Assembly (NCBI RefSeq): GCF_016774335.1
Contig: NZ_JAETWA010000019.1
Span: forward strand, 1-64,000
Reading direction: 5' to 3'
DNA: 64,000 nucleotides
Source of the DNA: Luteimonas saliphila
GTDB taxonomy: Bacteria; Pseudomonadota; Gammaproteobacteria; Xanthomonadales; Xanthomonadaceae
Every line of letters starts with the position of its first letter. Position 1 is the stretch's first letter. Of this stretch, positions 37,062-46,163 are shown one piece after another. Under the pieces are notes generated by a model, which was given only the letters and a program-made list of their open reading frames with translations, was not told where the DNA came from and ran no database searches. A program made the translations under genes and the position numbers.

Positions 37062-37919
37062 TCATCCGCGCACCACCAGCGTATCGGCATCGAGGGTGGC
37101 CAGCAGGCGTCGCGCGACGCTGCCCACCACCAGTTCGTACAGCGCGCCGTGGCCGTGCGTGCCGAGCACCACCAGGTCCGCCGCGAAGGTCTCGAGGTAC
37201 TGCTGCGCCAGCCGCGCCGCATCGCCGTACTCCACCAGCAGCTCCGCGCCTTCGAATCCGGCCTCGCCCAGGAACGTCTCGCCCTGCGAACGCGCCTCGG
37301 CCAGCGCCTGCGCGACCGCCTCGTCGCGGGTCGAGTCGAGCAGGCCCAGCATCGGCACGGTCACCCCGTGCAGCACGGTGATCCGCGCCGCGGGAAACAG
37401 GGCCCGCGCGCGCCGCAGCGCCTGTGCCGACGGCGCAGAGAAATCGCTGGCGACCAGCAGGTGCCGGTAGTCGGCGTGGACGCGCGCGCGCACCATCAGC
37501 AGGGCCGCGCACTCGCGACGCAGCAGCCGATCCACCGTCGAACCCAGCGCGGTCGGCCCGAGCACACCCTCGCGCACCGGTCCGGTGAGCAGCAGCGTGT
37601 CCGCCGGCATCGCGTCGAGCAGGCCCGCGACCTGTTCGCCGGCGCGGCCTTCGCCGACCCACACCTCCCACGGCTGCGCCCCGCCATCGAGGTCGCGGCG
37701 CAGCCGGCGCTCGGCCTGCAGCAACGGCGCCGGTTCGCGGTACCAGGACGGCAGCTCGTAGCGCGGCACGCGTCGGGCCAGCTGCGCGGAGGGCTCGACC
37801 ACGGTGGCGGCCAGCGCCGGACCGCCGAACTGGCGGGCAAGCCGCAGTGCGCGTTCGGTCGCACGGTCGCAGCGCGCGCCGAGGTCGGTGGCGAGCAGGA
37901 TGCCGCGGATATGGCTCAT
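37062..37919 (-). CDS. Tandem universal stress protein
   Basis: This 285-residue protein has two Usp domains, about 1-145 (RGILLATDLGARCDRATERAL) and 150-285 (HLLVASDFSAPSAQALRRA). The second ends GTHGHGALYELVVGSVARRL, the ATP-binding G-2x-G-9x-G-type pattern, while the first has a degenerate form (TGPVREGVLGPTALGST). It overlaps the cation ATPase by four bases (ATGA). Usp genes beside phosphoketolase, Pta and ATPases are common in clusters induced at low oxygen or in stationary phase. Confidence 0.9.
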   Translation of the reverse strand: MSHIRGILLATDLGARCDRATERALRLARQFGGPALAATVVEPSAQLARRVPRYELPSWYREPAPLLQAERRLRRDLDGGAQPWEVWVGEGRAGEQVAGLLDAMPADTLLLTGPVREGVLGPTALGSTVDRLLRRECAALLMVRARVHADYRHLLVASDFSAPSAQALRRARALFPAARITVLHGVTVPMLGLLDSTRDEAVAQALAEARSQGETFLGEAGFEGAELLVEYGDAARLAQQYLETFAADLVVLGTHGHGALYELVVGSVARRLLATLDADTLVVRG

Positions 37920-40690
37920 GCCGCTTCCCTCGCCGCCGGCGGGACCGCCAGCGGCCTCAGTTCCTCGAACACGCCGAGCCGCCGCAGCAGCGCCTTCTCC
38001 AGTTCCAGCAGACCCATCAGCGCCGCCCCGGATGCCACGATCACGATGCCCTCGAACAGCGGCACCGGCCGGCTGTCGAACAGCAGGTGCATCCACGGCA
38101 GGTAGGTGAAGGCGAGTTGCGCCAGCACCACCGCCACGATCGCCCACAGCACCGCGGGCGTGCCGCGCAGCCCGCGCAGCGAGAACGAGGTGCCGTACAG
38201 GTAGCGCACGCTGAACAGGTAGAAGATCTCCATCGCGCAGAACATGTTCACCACCATCGTGCGCGTGGTGGCGACGTCGTGCCCGCGCGCCTGTGCCCAG
38301 GCGAAGATGCCGAAGGCGCCGACGCTGAACAGGATCGACACCAGCACGATCCGCCACAGCATGAAGGCCGAGACCAGCGGCGCGTCGCGACGGCGCGGCG
38401 GGCGCGCCATCACCCCGCGTTCCGGCGGTTCGAACGCGAGCGCCAGGCCCAGGGTGATGGCCAGCACCATGTTGATCCACAGGATCTGCGGCGGCGTCAT
38501 CGGCAGCACCCAGCCGAACATGATCGCCAGGATCACCGCCAGCGCCTCGCCGCCATTGGTGGGCAGGGTGAAGGCGATGACCTTGCGGATGTTGTCGTAG
38601 ACCGCGCGGCCTTCGTGCACGGCGGCCGCGATCGAGGCGAAGTTGTCGTCGGCCAGGACCATGCCGCTGGCCTCCTTCGCCGCCTCGGTGCCCTTGTGGC
38701 CCATCGCCACGCCGATGTCGGCCTGCTTGAGCGAAGGCGCGTCGTTGACCCCGTCGCCGGTCATCGCCACGGTGTGGCCGCGCGACTGCAGCGCGCGCAC
38801 GATCCGCAATTTGTGCTCGGGCGTGGTGCGGGCGAACACGCTGGCGCGCTCGGCCAGTGCGGGCAGGTCGGCGTCCGCCACGCCCTCGAGCTCCTGCCCG
38901 GTGACCACGCGGATGTCGTCGGCGAGCCGCAGCTGCGCGGCGATCGCGGCGGCGGTGGCGGCGTGGTCGCCGGTGATCATCTTCACCGCGATGCCGGCGG
39001 CGCGGCAGTCGGCGACCGCGCGGACCGCCTCCTCGCGCGGCGGGTCGATGAAGCCGACGAGGCCGGCGAACACCAGCTCGCCGATGTCATCGAGCGCGAA
39101 GCGCTCCGGCACCGGCTCGACCCGGCGCCAGGCGAAGCCGAGCACGCGCTGCCCCTCGGCGCCGGCGGCATCGATCGCCTGCTGCCAGAACGCGGGTTCG
39201 AGCCGCGCGGCGGCACCGTCGCGACCGGCCTGCGCCGTGCACAGCGCCAACACCTGCTCCGGCGCGCCCTTGACGCACACCAGCGCGCCCGCGCCCTCGG
39301 CATCGGCGTGCAGCGTCGCCATGAACCGGTGCGCGGCGTCGAACGGCACTTCGTCCAGCCGCGGATGCGTGTTGCGCATCGCCGCGCCGTCGAAGCCGGC
39401 CTTGCCGGCCAGCGCCAGCAGCGCCGCCTCCATCGGATCGCCGTCGATGCGCCAGTGGCCATCGTCCGCGGCATGCAGCTGCGCGTCGTTGCACAGCAGG
39501 CCGATCCGCGCCACGCGCTGCGCCGCGGCCAGCGCGGCGTCCCCGCCTTCGCGGGCCGCCAACGCCCCGTTCGGCGCGTAGCCGCCGCCTTCGGCTTCCA
39601 CCCGCCCGGCGACGGTGGCGATGCTGCGCGCGGTCATCTCGTTGCGGGTCAGGGTGCCGGTCTTGTCCGAACAGATCACGGTGGTCGCGCCCAGCGTCTC
39701 CACCGCCGGCAGCCGGCGCACGATCGCGTTGCGCGCGGCCATGCGCCGCACGCCGATGGCCAGGGTGATGGTGATGACCGCGGGCAGGCCTTCGGGGATG
39801 GCGCCGACGGCGAGCGCGACCACGATCATCAGCGCATCGAGCCAGCCGTAACCGCGGACGCCGACCGCGAACAGCAGCAGGGCGGCGGCCGCGACCAGCG
39901 CGACCGTGGTGAACATCTTGCCGAAGCGCGCGATCTGCTGCAGCAGCGGCGTGGTCAGCGACTCGACCTGGCCGAGCAGGGTGCCGATGTGGCCGATCTG
40001 GGTCTGCGGACCGGTGGCCACCACCAGCGCCGTCGCCTGGCCCGCGGCGACCAGGGTGCCGGAGTAGAGCATCGAGGTGCGGCCGCCGAGATCGGCGCCG
40101 GCAGCGACCGGCTCGACCGACTTCTCCACCGGCACCGATTCCCCGGTGAGCACCGATTCGTCCACGCGCAGGCCGCGCCCGCGCAGCAGGCGCGCGTCGG
40201 CGGCGATGCGATCGCCGGCCTCCAGCAGCAGCACGTCGCCGGGCACCAGGCTCTCCACCGCCACCTGCATCCGGGCGCCGCCGCGCAGCACCCGCGCCGA
40301 CGGCGCCAGCATCGAGCGCAACGCCGACAGCGCCTGCTCGGCGCGCCCCTCCTGCACGAAGCCGACGATGGCGTTGACCAGCACCACCGCGGCGATCACG
40401 CCGGCGTCGACATAGTGCGCCAGCACCGCCGCGACCACCGCGGCGGCGAGCAGGAACAGGATCAGCGGATCGTTGAACTGGCGCAGCAGGCGGCACCAGC
40501 CGGGCGTGTGCGCCGGCGGCGGCAGCGCGTTGGCGCCGTGTTCGTGCAGCCGCCGCGCGGCGGCGTCCGGCGCCAGCCCCTCCGGGCTCGCGGCGAGTCG
40601 CCGCAGGGCCTCGTCCGCTTCGATCGCATGCCAGGAGGGGGTGGATTCGGCCACCGCCGGCGCTGCGATCGCCGCGGGGTCAACCGCCAC
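37916..40690 (-). CDS. P2-type cation-transporting ATPase (Ca/Na pump-like)
   Basis: This 924-residue pump starts at GTG ([11 protein letters not shown]), which overlaps the phasin gene end by 11 bases; the open frame beyond is a shadow. The cation_ATPase_N domain is at 17-85, TGES is near 182, PEGLP at 299-303 marks the P2 (SERCA-like) group, the phosphorylated Asp is D342 in SDKTGT, and [20 protein letters not shown] closes the P domain. Six C-terminal helices follow. PEGLP with the acidic and Asn residues of M4-M6 fits Ca or Na export, but the ion is not certain. It is coupled to the Usp gene. Confidence 0.9.
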   Translation of the reverse strand: MAVDPAAIAAPAVAESTPSWHAIEADEALRRLAASPEGLAPDAAARRLHEHGANALPPPAHTPGWCRLLRQFNDPLILFLLAAAVVAAVLAHYVDAGVIAAVVLVNAIVGFVQEGRAEQALSALRSMLAPSARVLRGGARMQVAVESLVPGDVLLLEAGDRIAADARLLRGRGLRVDESVLTGESVPVEKSVEPVAAGADLGGRTSMLYSGTLVAAGQATALVVATGPQTQIGHIGTLLGQVESLTTPLLQQIARFGKMFTTVALVAAAALLLFAVGVRGYGWLDALMIVVALAVGAIPEGLPAVITITLAIGVRRMAARNAIVRRLPAVETLGATTVICSDKTGTLTRNEMTARSIATVAGRVEAEGGGYAPNGALAAREGGDAALAAAQRVARIGLLCNDAQLHAADDGHWRIDGDPMEAALLALAGKAGFDGAAMRNTHPRLDEVPFDAAHRFMATLHADAEGAGALVCVKGAPEQVLALCTAQAGRDGAAARLEPAFWQQAIDAAGAEGQRVLGFAWRRVEPVPERFALDDIGELVFAGLVGFIDPPREEAVRAVADCRAAGIAVKMITGDHAATAAAIAAQLRLADDIRVVTGQELEGVADADLPALAERASVFARTTPEHKLRIVRALQSRGHTVAMTGDGVNDAPSLKQADIGVAMGHKGTEAAKEASGMVLADDNFASIAAAVHEGRAVYDNIRKVIAFTLPTNGGEALAVILAIMFGWVLPMTPPQILWINMVLAITLGLALAFEPPERGVMARPPRRRDAPLVSAFMLWRIVLVSILFSVGAFGIFAWAQARGHDVATTRTMVVNMFCAMEIFYLFSVRYLYGTSFSLRGLRGTPAVLWAIVAVVLAQLAFTYLPWMHLLFDSRPVPLFEGIVIVASGAALMGLLELEKALLRRLGVFEELRPLAVPPAAREAA

Positions 40691-41342
40691 GCTTGCGCGA
40701 TCCCTTCTTCGCCGGGGCGGTCTTGCGGGATGCGGACCTGTTCGCGGCCGGCTTCTTCGCGGCGGATCTCGCGGCGACGGCCTTCTTCGCGGCCGGGCCC
40801 TTCGCGGCAGGCTTCCCGGCGGAAGTGCGCTTCGCGGCAGGCTTGCCCGCGGCGGCGGCCGGCGTCCTGCGCGCCGTGGCCGCGCGCGCGGGGACCGGCA
40901 CCAGACTCGCCAGGCCGGATTCCCAGTTCGCGACCAGCCCCTCCCATGCCTGCGCCAGGTCCGGGGTCGCGCCCACGGCGACGCCCGCGCCGGACCAGGC
41001 GTCGGCGAGCTGCGCCTGCCAGTCCTGCAGCGCCTCGACCACGCCGCGGACGAAACCGTCCTGCACCTGCAGCGCGAGCTGGTTGATGGCCTGGCCGTCG
41101 CCGACGCGTTGCTCGGCCTGGCGCCAGAACGCCTCCACCGGCAGTGCGGCCAGGCCCTGCCAGTCGCCGCCGCCCAGCAGCTTGCGGAACTCGGCATCGA
41201 GCTCCGCTGCGCCTTCGCCGGCGGCGCGCGTGCCCAGTTCCATCCATTCGCGCCCGCTGTCCTGGAGCAGGCGGCCGAGCCGCAGCTGCAGGTCGAGATT
41301 GGCTTTCCACAGCTGCATCGGCAGATCGGAGGCATTGCCCAT
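40680..41342 (-). CDS. Phasin-like protein with a Lys/Ala-rich tail
   Basis: This 220-residue protein has an N-terminal helical part (about 1-150) of the phasin/granule-associated type and a basic C-terminal tail (about 155-220) of KPAAK and AAKK repeats like AlgP or histone H1. Such a tail could bind DNA, and some phasins tie granules to the nucleoid. No PHA synthase lies in the window. It is the first gene of the phasin-ATPase-Usp run, so its promoter likely controls all three. An Fnr-type site lies 139 bases upstream. Confidence 0.75.
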   Translation of the reverse strand: MGNASDLPMQLWKANLDLQLRLGRLLQDSGREWMELGTRAAGEGAAELDAEFRKLLGGGDWQGLAALPVEAFWRQAEQRVGDGQAINQLALQVQDGFVRGVVEALQDWQAQLADAWSGAGVAVGATPDLAQAWEGLVANWESGLASLVPVPARAATARRTPAAAAGKPAAKRTSAGKPAAKGPAAKKAVAARSAAKKPAANRSASRKTAPAKKGSRKRGG

Positions 41343-41480
41343 GTCGTCACCTCGTGCGTCGGGTCATCGGGAAGGTGGTCGCAGGCCGCGCCTGCGGTGT
41401 CCGCATCGGCCGGCATCGCTTCGGACTTTCCCCGAAGCGGCGCGTCGGCGCCAGGTTCGCGCACATCCGCTGTGGCGGCA

Positions 41481-41494
41481 TTGACCATGATCAA
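41481..41494 (-). promoter_or_regulatory. Candidate Fnr/Anr box
   Basis: The site reads TTGACCATGATCAA on the plus strand, a one-base departure from the Fnr/Anr consensus TTGAT-N4-ATCAA. It lies about 140 bases upstream of the phasin gene and a similar distance before the M28 peptidase. Placement near the start of a phasin/ATPase/Usp transcript agrees with oxygen control. Confidence 0.55.
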
Positions 41495-41629
41495 GCCGGC
41501 GCGCGATGGGCGCTCCCGCCATCATAGGCAGGGGATGTTGCCGCAGCGTGTTTTTCGCGGCGGCGGACGTGTTGTCGCACGCCGGTGCCGATGCTAGCGT
41601 CCGGGCACTCCCGCACCCGTTCAACGCCG

Positions 41630-43330
41630 ATGCGCCTGCACCCCGCCACCGCCCTCCTGCTGCTGTGCCTGCCGCTCGCGGCCTGCCAGCGCGACGCCAC
41701 GCCTGCCGGCGCAGCGCAGCCCGCCGCCGCGCCCGCGGACGGCGCCGCGTTGCCCGCCACCCCGCCGCCGACCAACGACACACCCGCGGGCCAGCGCATC
41801 GAAGCCGACGTGCGCGCGCTGGCCGACGACGCGATGGAAGGCCGCGAAACCGGCACGCCCGGCTACGACCGCGCGGCGGAGTACGTGGCGAAGCGCTATG
41901 CGCAGATCGGCCTGGCGCCCGCCGGCGACGACGGCACGTTCTTCCAGTCGGTGCCGCTGCTGCGGGCGACCCTGGTCGAGGACGGCGCGCGGATGGAGAT
42001 CGTGCGCGACGGCAGGCGCAGCGCGCTGGCCTATCGCGGGCAGTTCCTGCCGATGCCGAACTACAACGCGCCGCAGGCCGTGCTCGAAGCGCCGGCGGTG
42101 TTCGTCGGCCAGGCGGTGCACGCGCCGGAGCTGGGCCACGACGACTTCGCCGGGCTCGACCTGCGCGGCGCGATCGCGGTGATGTTCGGCGGCGCGCCGG
42201 CGCGCTTCGACCACACCCGGCGCGCCTTCCATTCGTCCACGCGCGAGAAGCTGCGCAACGTGGTGGAGCGCGGCGCGGTCGGCGTGGTCTACGTCAACAC
42301 CGCCGACGACGAGGTGCGCCAGCCTTGGGCACGCACGGTGCAGAACGCGGACAAGCCCTCGATGCGGCTGCGCGACGCCGATGGCCGCGGCATCGACACC
42401 TGGCCGCAACTGCAGGCCGGCGCGGTGGTCAGCGCCGCGGCGGCCGACGAACTGTTCGCGGGCGGCGACCGCACCGCGGCGCAGCTGTTCGATGCCGCGC
42501 GCGAGGGTACGCTGAAAGGCTTCCCGCTGGCGGGCACGTTGCGCCTGGGCGCGCGCACCCGGATCGAACCGCTGGACTCGCGCAACGTGGTCGCGCGCAT
42601 CCCCGGCAGCGATCCCGGGCTGGCGCCGGAGCACGTGGTCTACACCGCGCACCTGGACCATATCGGCGTCGGCGCCGAGGTCGAGGGCGATGGCATCCAC
42701 AACGGCGCGATCGACAACGCGCTGGGCGTGGCGATCCTGCTCGAGGCCGCCCGCGAACTGGCGGCCGGCCCGGCGCCGAAGCGCTCGATGGTGTTCGTGG
42801 CGCTGACCGCGGAAGAGAAGGGGCTGCTGGGCGCGGAGTGGTTCGCGCGCCGGCCTTCGGTCGACGGCGCTCTGGTGGCCAACATCAACATGGACATGCC
42901 GATGCTGACCGCGCCGACCACCGACGTCGTGCCGATCGGGGTCGAGCATTCTTCCCTGAAGGATGCGCTGGACGCCGCGGCGAAAGACGTGGGCGTCGCG
43001 CTCTCGCCCGATCCGTTCCCCGAGGAAACCGTGTTCGTGCGCAGCGACCAGTACGCCTTCGTCCGCAGCGGCGTGCCGGCGGTGTACCTGATGGGCGGCG
43101 TGGTCGGCGCGCGTCCGGACCAGGATCCCAAGCTGGCGGCCACCTGGTTCCTGCGCCACTGCTACCACCAGCCCTGCGACCAGGTGGACCTGCCGATCCA
43201 GTACGGCGACGCCGCGCGCCTGGCCACGCTCAACGCGCGCATCGGCCGCATCGTCGGCGACGTGGCGCAGCGGCCGCGCTGGAACGACGGCGACTTCTTC
43301 GGCGAGCGGTTCGGGCAGCGGGATCCGTAG
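41630..43330 (+). CDS. M28-family metallopeptidase lipoprotein
   Basis: This 566-residue protein starts MRLHPATALLLLCLPLAAC with the lipobox Cys at 19; an in-frame ATG 45 bases earlier would bury the signal. The peptidase core shows the zinc residues of M28: H in YTAHLDHIGV, D in HNGAIDNALGVA, the EE pair in LTAEEKGLLGAEW, and D in NINMDMP. A PA-like insert at about 150-230 sits before the core, as in aminopeptidases of this class. Anchored to the envelope, it should trim peptides outside the cytoplasm. Confidence 0.9.
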   Translation: MRLHPATALLLLCLPLAACQRDATPAGAAQPAAAPADGAALPATPPPTNDTPAGQRIEADVRALADDAMEGRETGTPGYDRAAEYVAKRYAQIGLAPAGDDGTFFQSVPLLRATLVEDGARMEIVRDGRRSALAYRGQFLPMPNYNAPQAVLEAPAVFVGQAVHAPELGHDDFAGLDLRGAIAVMFGGAPARFDHTRRAFHSSTREKLRNVVERGAVGVVYVNTADDEVRQPWARTVQNADKPSMRLRDADGRGIDTWPQLQAGAVVSAAAADELFAGGDRTAAQLFDAAREGTLKGFPLAGTLRLGARTRIEPLDSRNVVARIPGSDPGLAPEHVVYTAHLDHIGVGAEVEGDGIHNGAIDNALGVAILLEAARELAAGPAPKRSMVFVALTAEEKGLLGAEWFARRPSVDGALVANINMDMPMLTAPTTDVVPIGVEHSSLKDALDAAAKDVGVALSPDPFPEETVFVRSDQYAFVRSGVPAVYLMGGVVGARPDQDPKLAATWFLRHCYHQPCDQVDLPIQYGDAARLATLNARIGRIVGDVAQRPRWNDGDFFGERFGQRDP

Positions 43331-43370
43331 TGGGTAGTGGCGTGGCGGGGGCGGCGTTGGTATTTCCCCC

Positions 43371-43440
43371 TGTCATCCCGAGCGCAGCGAAGGATCTGCA
43401 GCAGCCCGGAGCCAGACCCCTGGCTGCGCTCGGGGTGACA
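43371..43440. repeat. Palindromic repeat family B
   Basis: TGTCATCCCGAGCGCAGCG and the inverted arm ending GCTCGGGGTGACA form a 70-bp element between the convergent M28 peptidase and prpF genes. Confidence 0.85.
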
Positions 43441-43449
43441 TACGTGAGA

Positions 43450-44625
43450 TCACCCGCCAGGCACGCGCACCGCACCCTCCATCAGCACCCGCGCCGAACG
43501 CGACATGACCGCCTTCGTCACCGTCCAGCGGCCGTCCACCTGCGCCACCGCCGCACCCACGCGCAGGGTGCCGGAGGGGTGGCCGAAGCGCACCACGTCG
43601 CGCGGCCCGCCGCCGGCGGCGAGGTTCACCAGCGTGCCGGGGATCGCGGCGGCCGTGGCGATCGCGACCGAAGCGGTGCCCATCATCGCGTGGTGCAGCT
43701 TGCCCATCGACAGCGCGCGTACGTTGAGGTCGATGTCGCTGGCGGCCACGCGTTTTCCGCTGCTCGACACGTAGTCCTTCGGCGGCGCGACGAACGCGAC
43801 CTTCGGCGTGTGCTGGCGCCTGAGCGCTTCCTCCGGCGTACGGATCAGGCCCATGCGCAGCGCGCCCGCGACGCGGATCGCCTCCAGCCTGGCAAGCGCC
43901 GCCGGGGCTTCGTTGATCGCCGGCTGCAGCTCGGTGCCCTCGAACCCGAGGTCGGCCGCGTCGATGAACACGGTAGGGATGCCGGCGCTGATCATCGTCG
44001 CCCGCAACGGGCCGACGCCGGGCACGTCCAGCGTGTCGACCAGCTGGCCGGTGGGGAACATCGCGCCACCATCCTCGCCTTCGTCGGACGGATCGAGGAA
44101 CTCCAGCACGATCTCCGCCGCGGGGAAGGCCACGCCGTCGAGTTCGAAATCGCCGAGCTCGCGCACATGCCCGTCGACCACCGGCACCCGGGCGAGGATG
44201 GTCTTGCCGATGTTGGCCTGCCAGATGCGCACCGTGCAGGTACCGTTCTGCGGCACGCGTGCTGGGTCGAGCAGGCCGCCCGCGATCGCGAAAGGTCCGA
44301 CCGCCGAGGACAGGTTGCCGCAGTTGCCGCTCCAGTCGACGAAGGCGGAGTCGATCGACACCTGGCCGTAGAGATAGTCGACATCGTGGTCCGGCACCGA
44401 GGCCTTCGAGACGATCACGCACTTGCTGGTGCTGGACGTCGCGCCGCCCATGCCGTCGGTGTGCTTGCCGTAGGGATCGGGCGAGCCGATCACCCGCATC
44501 AGCAGCGCATCGCGCGCGGGGCCGGGCACGCGTGCCGCCTCCGGCAGGTCCTCGAGGCGGAAGAACACGCCCTTGGACGTGCCGCCACGCATGTAGGTGG
44601 CGGGGATGCGGAGCTGGTCTGTCAT
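43450..44625 (-). CDS. prpF: 2-methylaconitate cis-trans isomerase PrpF
   Basis: This 391-residue isomerase serves the AcnD route of the methylcitrate cycle by isomerising the aconitate product of AcnD. PrpF/DUF453 blocks include PATYMRGGTSKGVFF at the start, DGMGGATSSTSKCVIV, SGNCGNLSSAVGPFAI and a repeated diaminopimelate epimerase-like fold. It is the last gene of the minus-strand prp group, with a rhodanese and an SRPBCC gene placed between it and acnD. Presence of prpF strongly supports calling the upstream aconitase AcnD. Confidence 0.93.
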   Translation of the reverse strand: MTDQLRIPATYMRGGTSKGVFFRLEDLPEAARVPGPARDALLMRVIGSPDPYGKHTDGMGGATSSTSKCVIVSKASVPDHDVDYLYGQVSIDSAFVDWSGNCGNLSSAVGPFAIAGGLLDPARVPQNGTCTVRIWQANIGKTILARVPVVDGHVRELGDFELDGVAFPAAEIVLEFLDPSDEGEDGGAMFPTGQLVDTLDVPGVGPLRATMISAGIPTVFIDAADLGFEGTELQPAINEAPAALARLEAIRVAGALRMGLIRTPEEALRRQHTPKVAFVAPPKDYVSSSGKRVAASDIDLNVRALSMGKLHHAMMGTASVAIATAAAIPGTLVNLAAGGGPRDVVRFGHPSGTLRVGAAVAQVDGRWTVTKAVMSRSARVLMEGAVRVPGG

Positions 44626-44744
44626 GGCGAGGCGTTCCGAGGGAAGTTCAGAGATGCAGCGGGCGGGAGCAGCTTGCGGGATGCGACGCGTCCTGCGCCG
44701 CGGCGGCGATCCGCTCCGGGGCGCGCCGAAGGTCGTTCCTGGAT

Positions 44745-45146
44745 TCAGTCACGCGACGGACGCGGCGCGACCTCGCCGCCCGCGTCCTTCCAGGCATGGA
44801 AGCCGCCGGCGACATGGGCCACGTCGGGCAGCCCCATGTCCTGCAGCGTCGCGGTCGCCAGCGCCGAACGCCAGCCCGACTGGCAATACAGCACGAACCG
44901 CCGCTGCTCGCCGAATACCGGCTTGAAGTAGGGGCTGTCCGGATCGACCCAGAACTCGAGCATGCCGCGTGGCGCGTGGAAGGCGCCGGGCACCATGCCC
45001 TCGCGCTCGAGCTCGCGCACGTCGCGGAGGTCGACGAACACGACGCCCGGATCGCCGAGCAACGCCTTCGCATCCTCCACCGGCAGGGTGGTGATGCGCG
45101 CGTTGGCCGCTGCGACCAGTTGTTTGACGCCGTACTTCAGTGCCAT
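44745..45146 (-). CDS. Rhodanese-like domain protein
   Basis: This 133-residue protein is a single rhodanese domain with the active-site loop YCQSGWRSAL, Cys at about 91, and VDLRDVRELEREG upstream. Length and Cys loop fit a sulfurtransferase or a persulfide carrier. It lies between prpF and the SRPBCC gene on the same strand; a link to Fe-S supply for AcnD is possible but only inference. Confidence 0.9.
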   Translation of the reverse strand: MALKYGVKQLVAAANARITTLPVEDAKALLGDPGVVFVDLRDVRELEREGMVPGAFHAPRGMLEFWVDPDSPYFKPVFGEQRRFVLYCQSGWRSALATATLQDMGLPDVAHVAGGFHAWKDAGGEVAPRPSRD

Positions 45147-45265
45147 GTCGTTGTCTCCCTTTGCTGGTGGTCCATTGGTGCGGGTCTTCCAATTGTGCGA
45201 ATACTCCGCCGGCTCCAGGGTTTGGTCGATGTGAATCCCGCCGGTGGCCGCACCATCAAGACCCC

Positions 45266-45333
45266 TGTCATCCCGAGCGTAGCGAGGGATCTGCTACGGC
45301 CCAGCCAGACCCCTCGCTGCGCTCGGGGTGACA
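45266..45333. repeat. Palindromic repeat family B
   Basis: The arms TGTCATCCCGAGCGTAGCG and the inverted arm ending GCTCGGGGTGACA form a 68-bp element between the rhodanese and SRPBCC genes. Confidence 0.85.
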
Positions 45334-45433
45334 TCCTGCACATGAGCCGCCGCTGCATTCTCATGCGGCGGGCCCTCGCCCTGCCTGGGGGCGACGCCGG
45401 GGACCAGCACCGGCTGCTTCTGCGGGCGCCTGT

Positions 45434-45901
45434 TCACGCGCCATCGGGGATCTCGGGTTCGACCAGCTTCGCCAGCATGTCCAGCGATTCCTGCCAGCCC
45501 ATGTAGCAGAAGTCCACCGGGATCGCGGCCGGGATGCCCGCCTGCTCGACCTGCAGTTCGGTGCCGGCGATGCTCTTCTTCAGCGTCACCGTCACCTGCA
45601 TCTCGCCGGGCAACCCGGGATTGTCGAAGGTATCGGTCTGGCGGATGCGTTCGTTGGGCACCAGCTCGTCGTAGGTCACGCGGAAGGAGTGGCTGGACCC
45701 GGTGCCGAAATTGGTGAACGACATCCGGTAGCCGCCGCCGACGCGCGGGTCGAACGCGTGCATGGTCCCGGTGAAGCCGTTCGGCGGCAGCCATTTCACC
45801 ATCGCGTCGGCGTCGAGGAAGGCGCGGTAGACGCGCTCGGGCGGCGCGCGCAGCACGCGGTGCAGGCGGACGGTGCCGGTGGTGATGGTGGATTCGCTCA
45901 C
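45434..45901 (-). CDS. SRPBCC (AHSA1-like) family protein
   Basis: This 155-residue protein starts at GTG (read MSESTITTGTVRLHRVL). It shows the AHSA1/START-like pattern RAPPERVYRAFLDADAMVKW and GWQESLDMLAKLVEPEI at the end, with the central LPPNGFTGTM strand. These proteins have a hydrophobic cavity and bind lipids or aromatic ligands, or assist Hsp90 in eukaryotes. The longer open frame upstream crosses palindromes and is not coding. The role within the prp group is unknown. Confidence 0.85.
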   Translation of the reverse strand: MSESTITTGTVRLHRVLRAPPERVYRAFLDADAMVKWLPPNGFTGTMHAFDPRVGGGYRMSFTNFGTGSSHSFRVTYDELVPNERIRQTDTFDNPGLPGEMQVTVTLKKSIAGTELQVEQAGIPAAIPVDFCYMGWQESLDMLAKLVEPEIPDGA

Positions 45902-46001
45902 GCTTGTCTCCTTGCGAGTGGATGTCTTCCCACGACGAACCTCCGTACCCGCCTTCGACATCCTCCGTGTGTTGCCCCGTTGCGGGTCGTCTCCTTCCCC
46001 C

Positions 46002-46162
46002 GTAGCCCGGATAAGCGCAGCGCATCCGGGGATAACCCAGCGCTGCAGGCCAGCCTCCGCGGCCCCGGCCGCGAACGCGCCGTCCTCGTGTTCCCGCGAT
46101 CCCACATGCGGCACCGGACGCATGCGCGGGGTCCCGGATGCGCTGCGCTTATCCGGGCTACG
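46002..46162. repeat. Two palindromic repeats, family A, facing each other
   Basis: A direct copy (46002-46031) and an inverted copy (46132-46162) lie in the spacer between the SRPBCC gene and acnD, about 100 bp apart. The inverted copy ends directly before the acnD stop. Confidence 0.85.
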
Positions 46163-46163
46163 G

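Noticed and set aside
40691-41494. N-terminal extension of the P2 ATPase frame
   Set aside because: This part is the shadow of the phasin-like gene. The ATPase N-domain begins right after the GTG at 40690.
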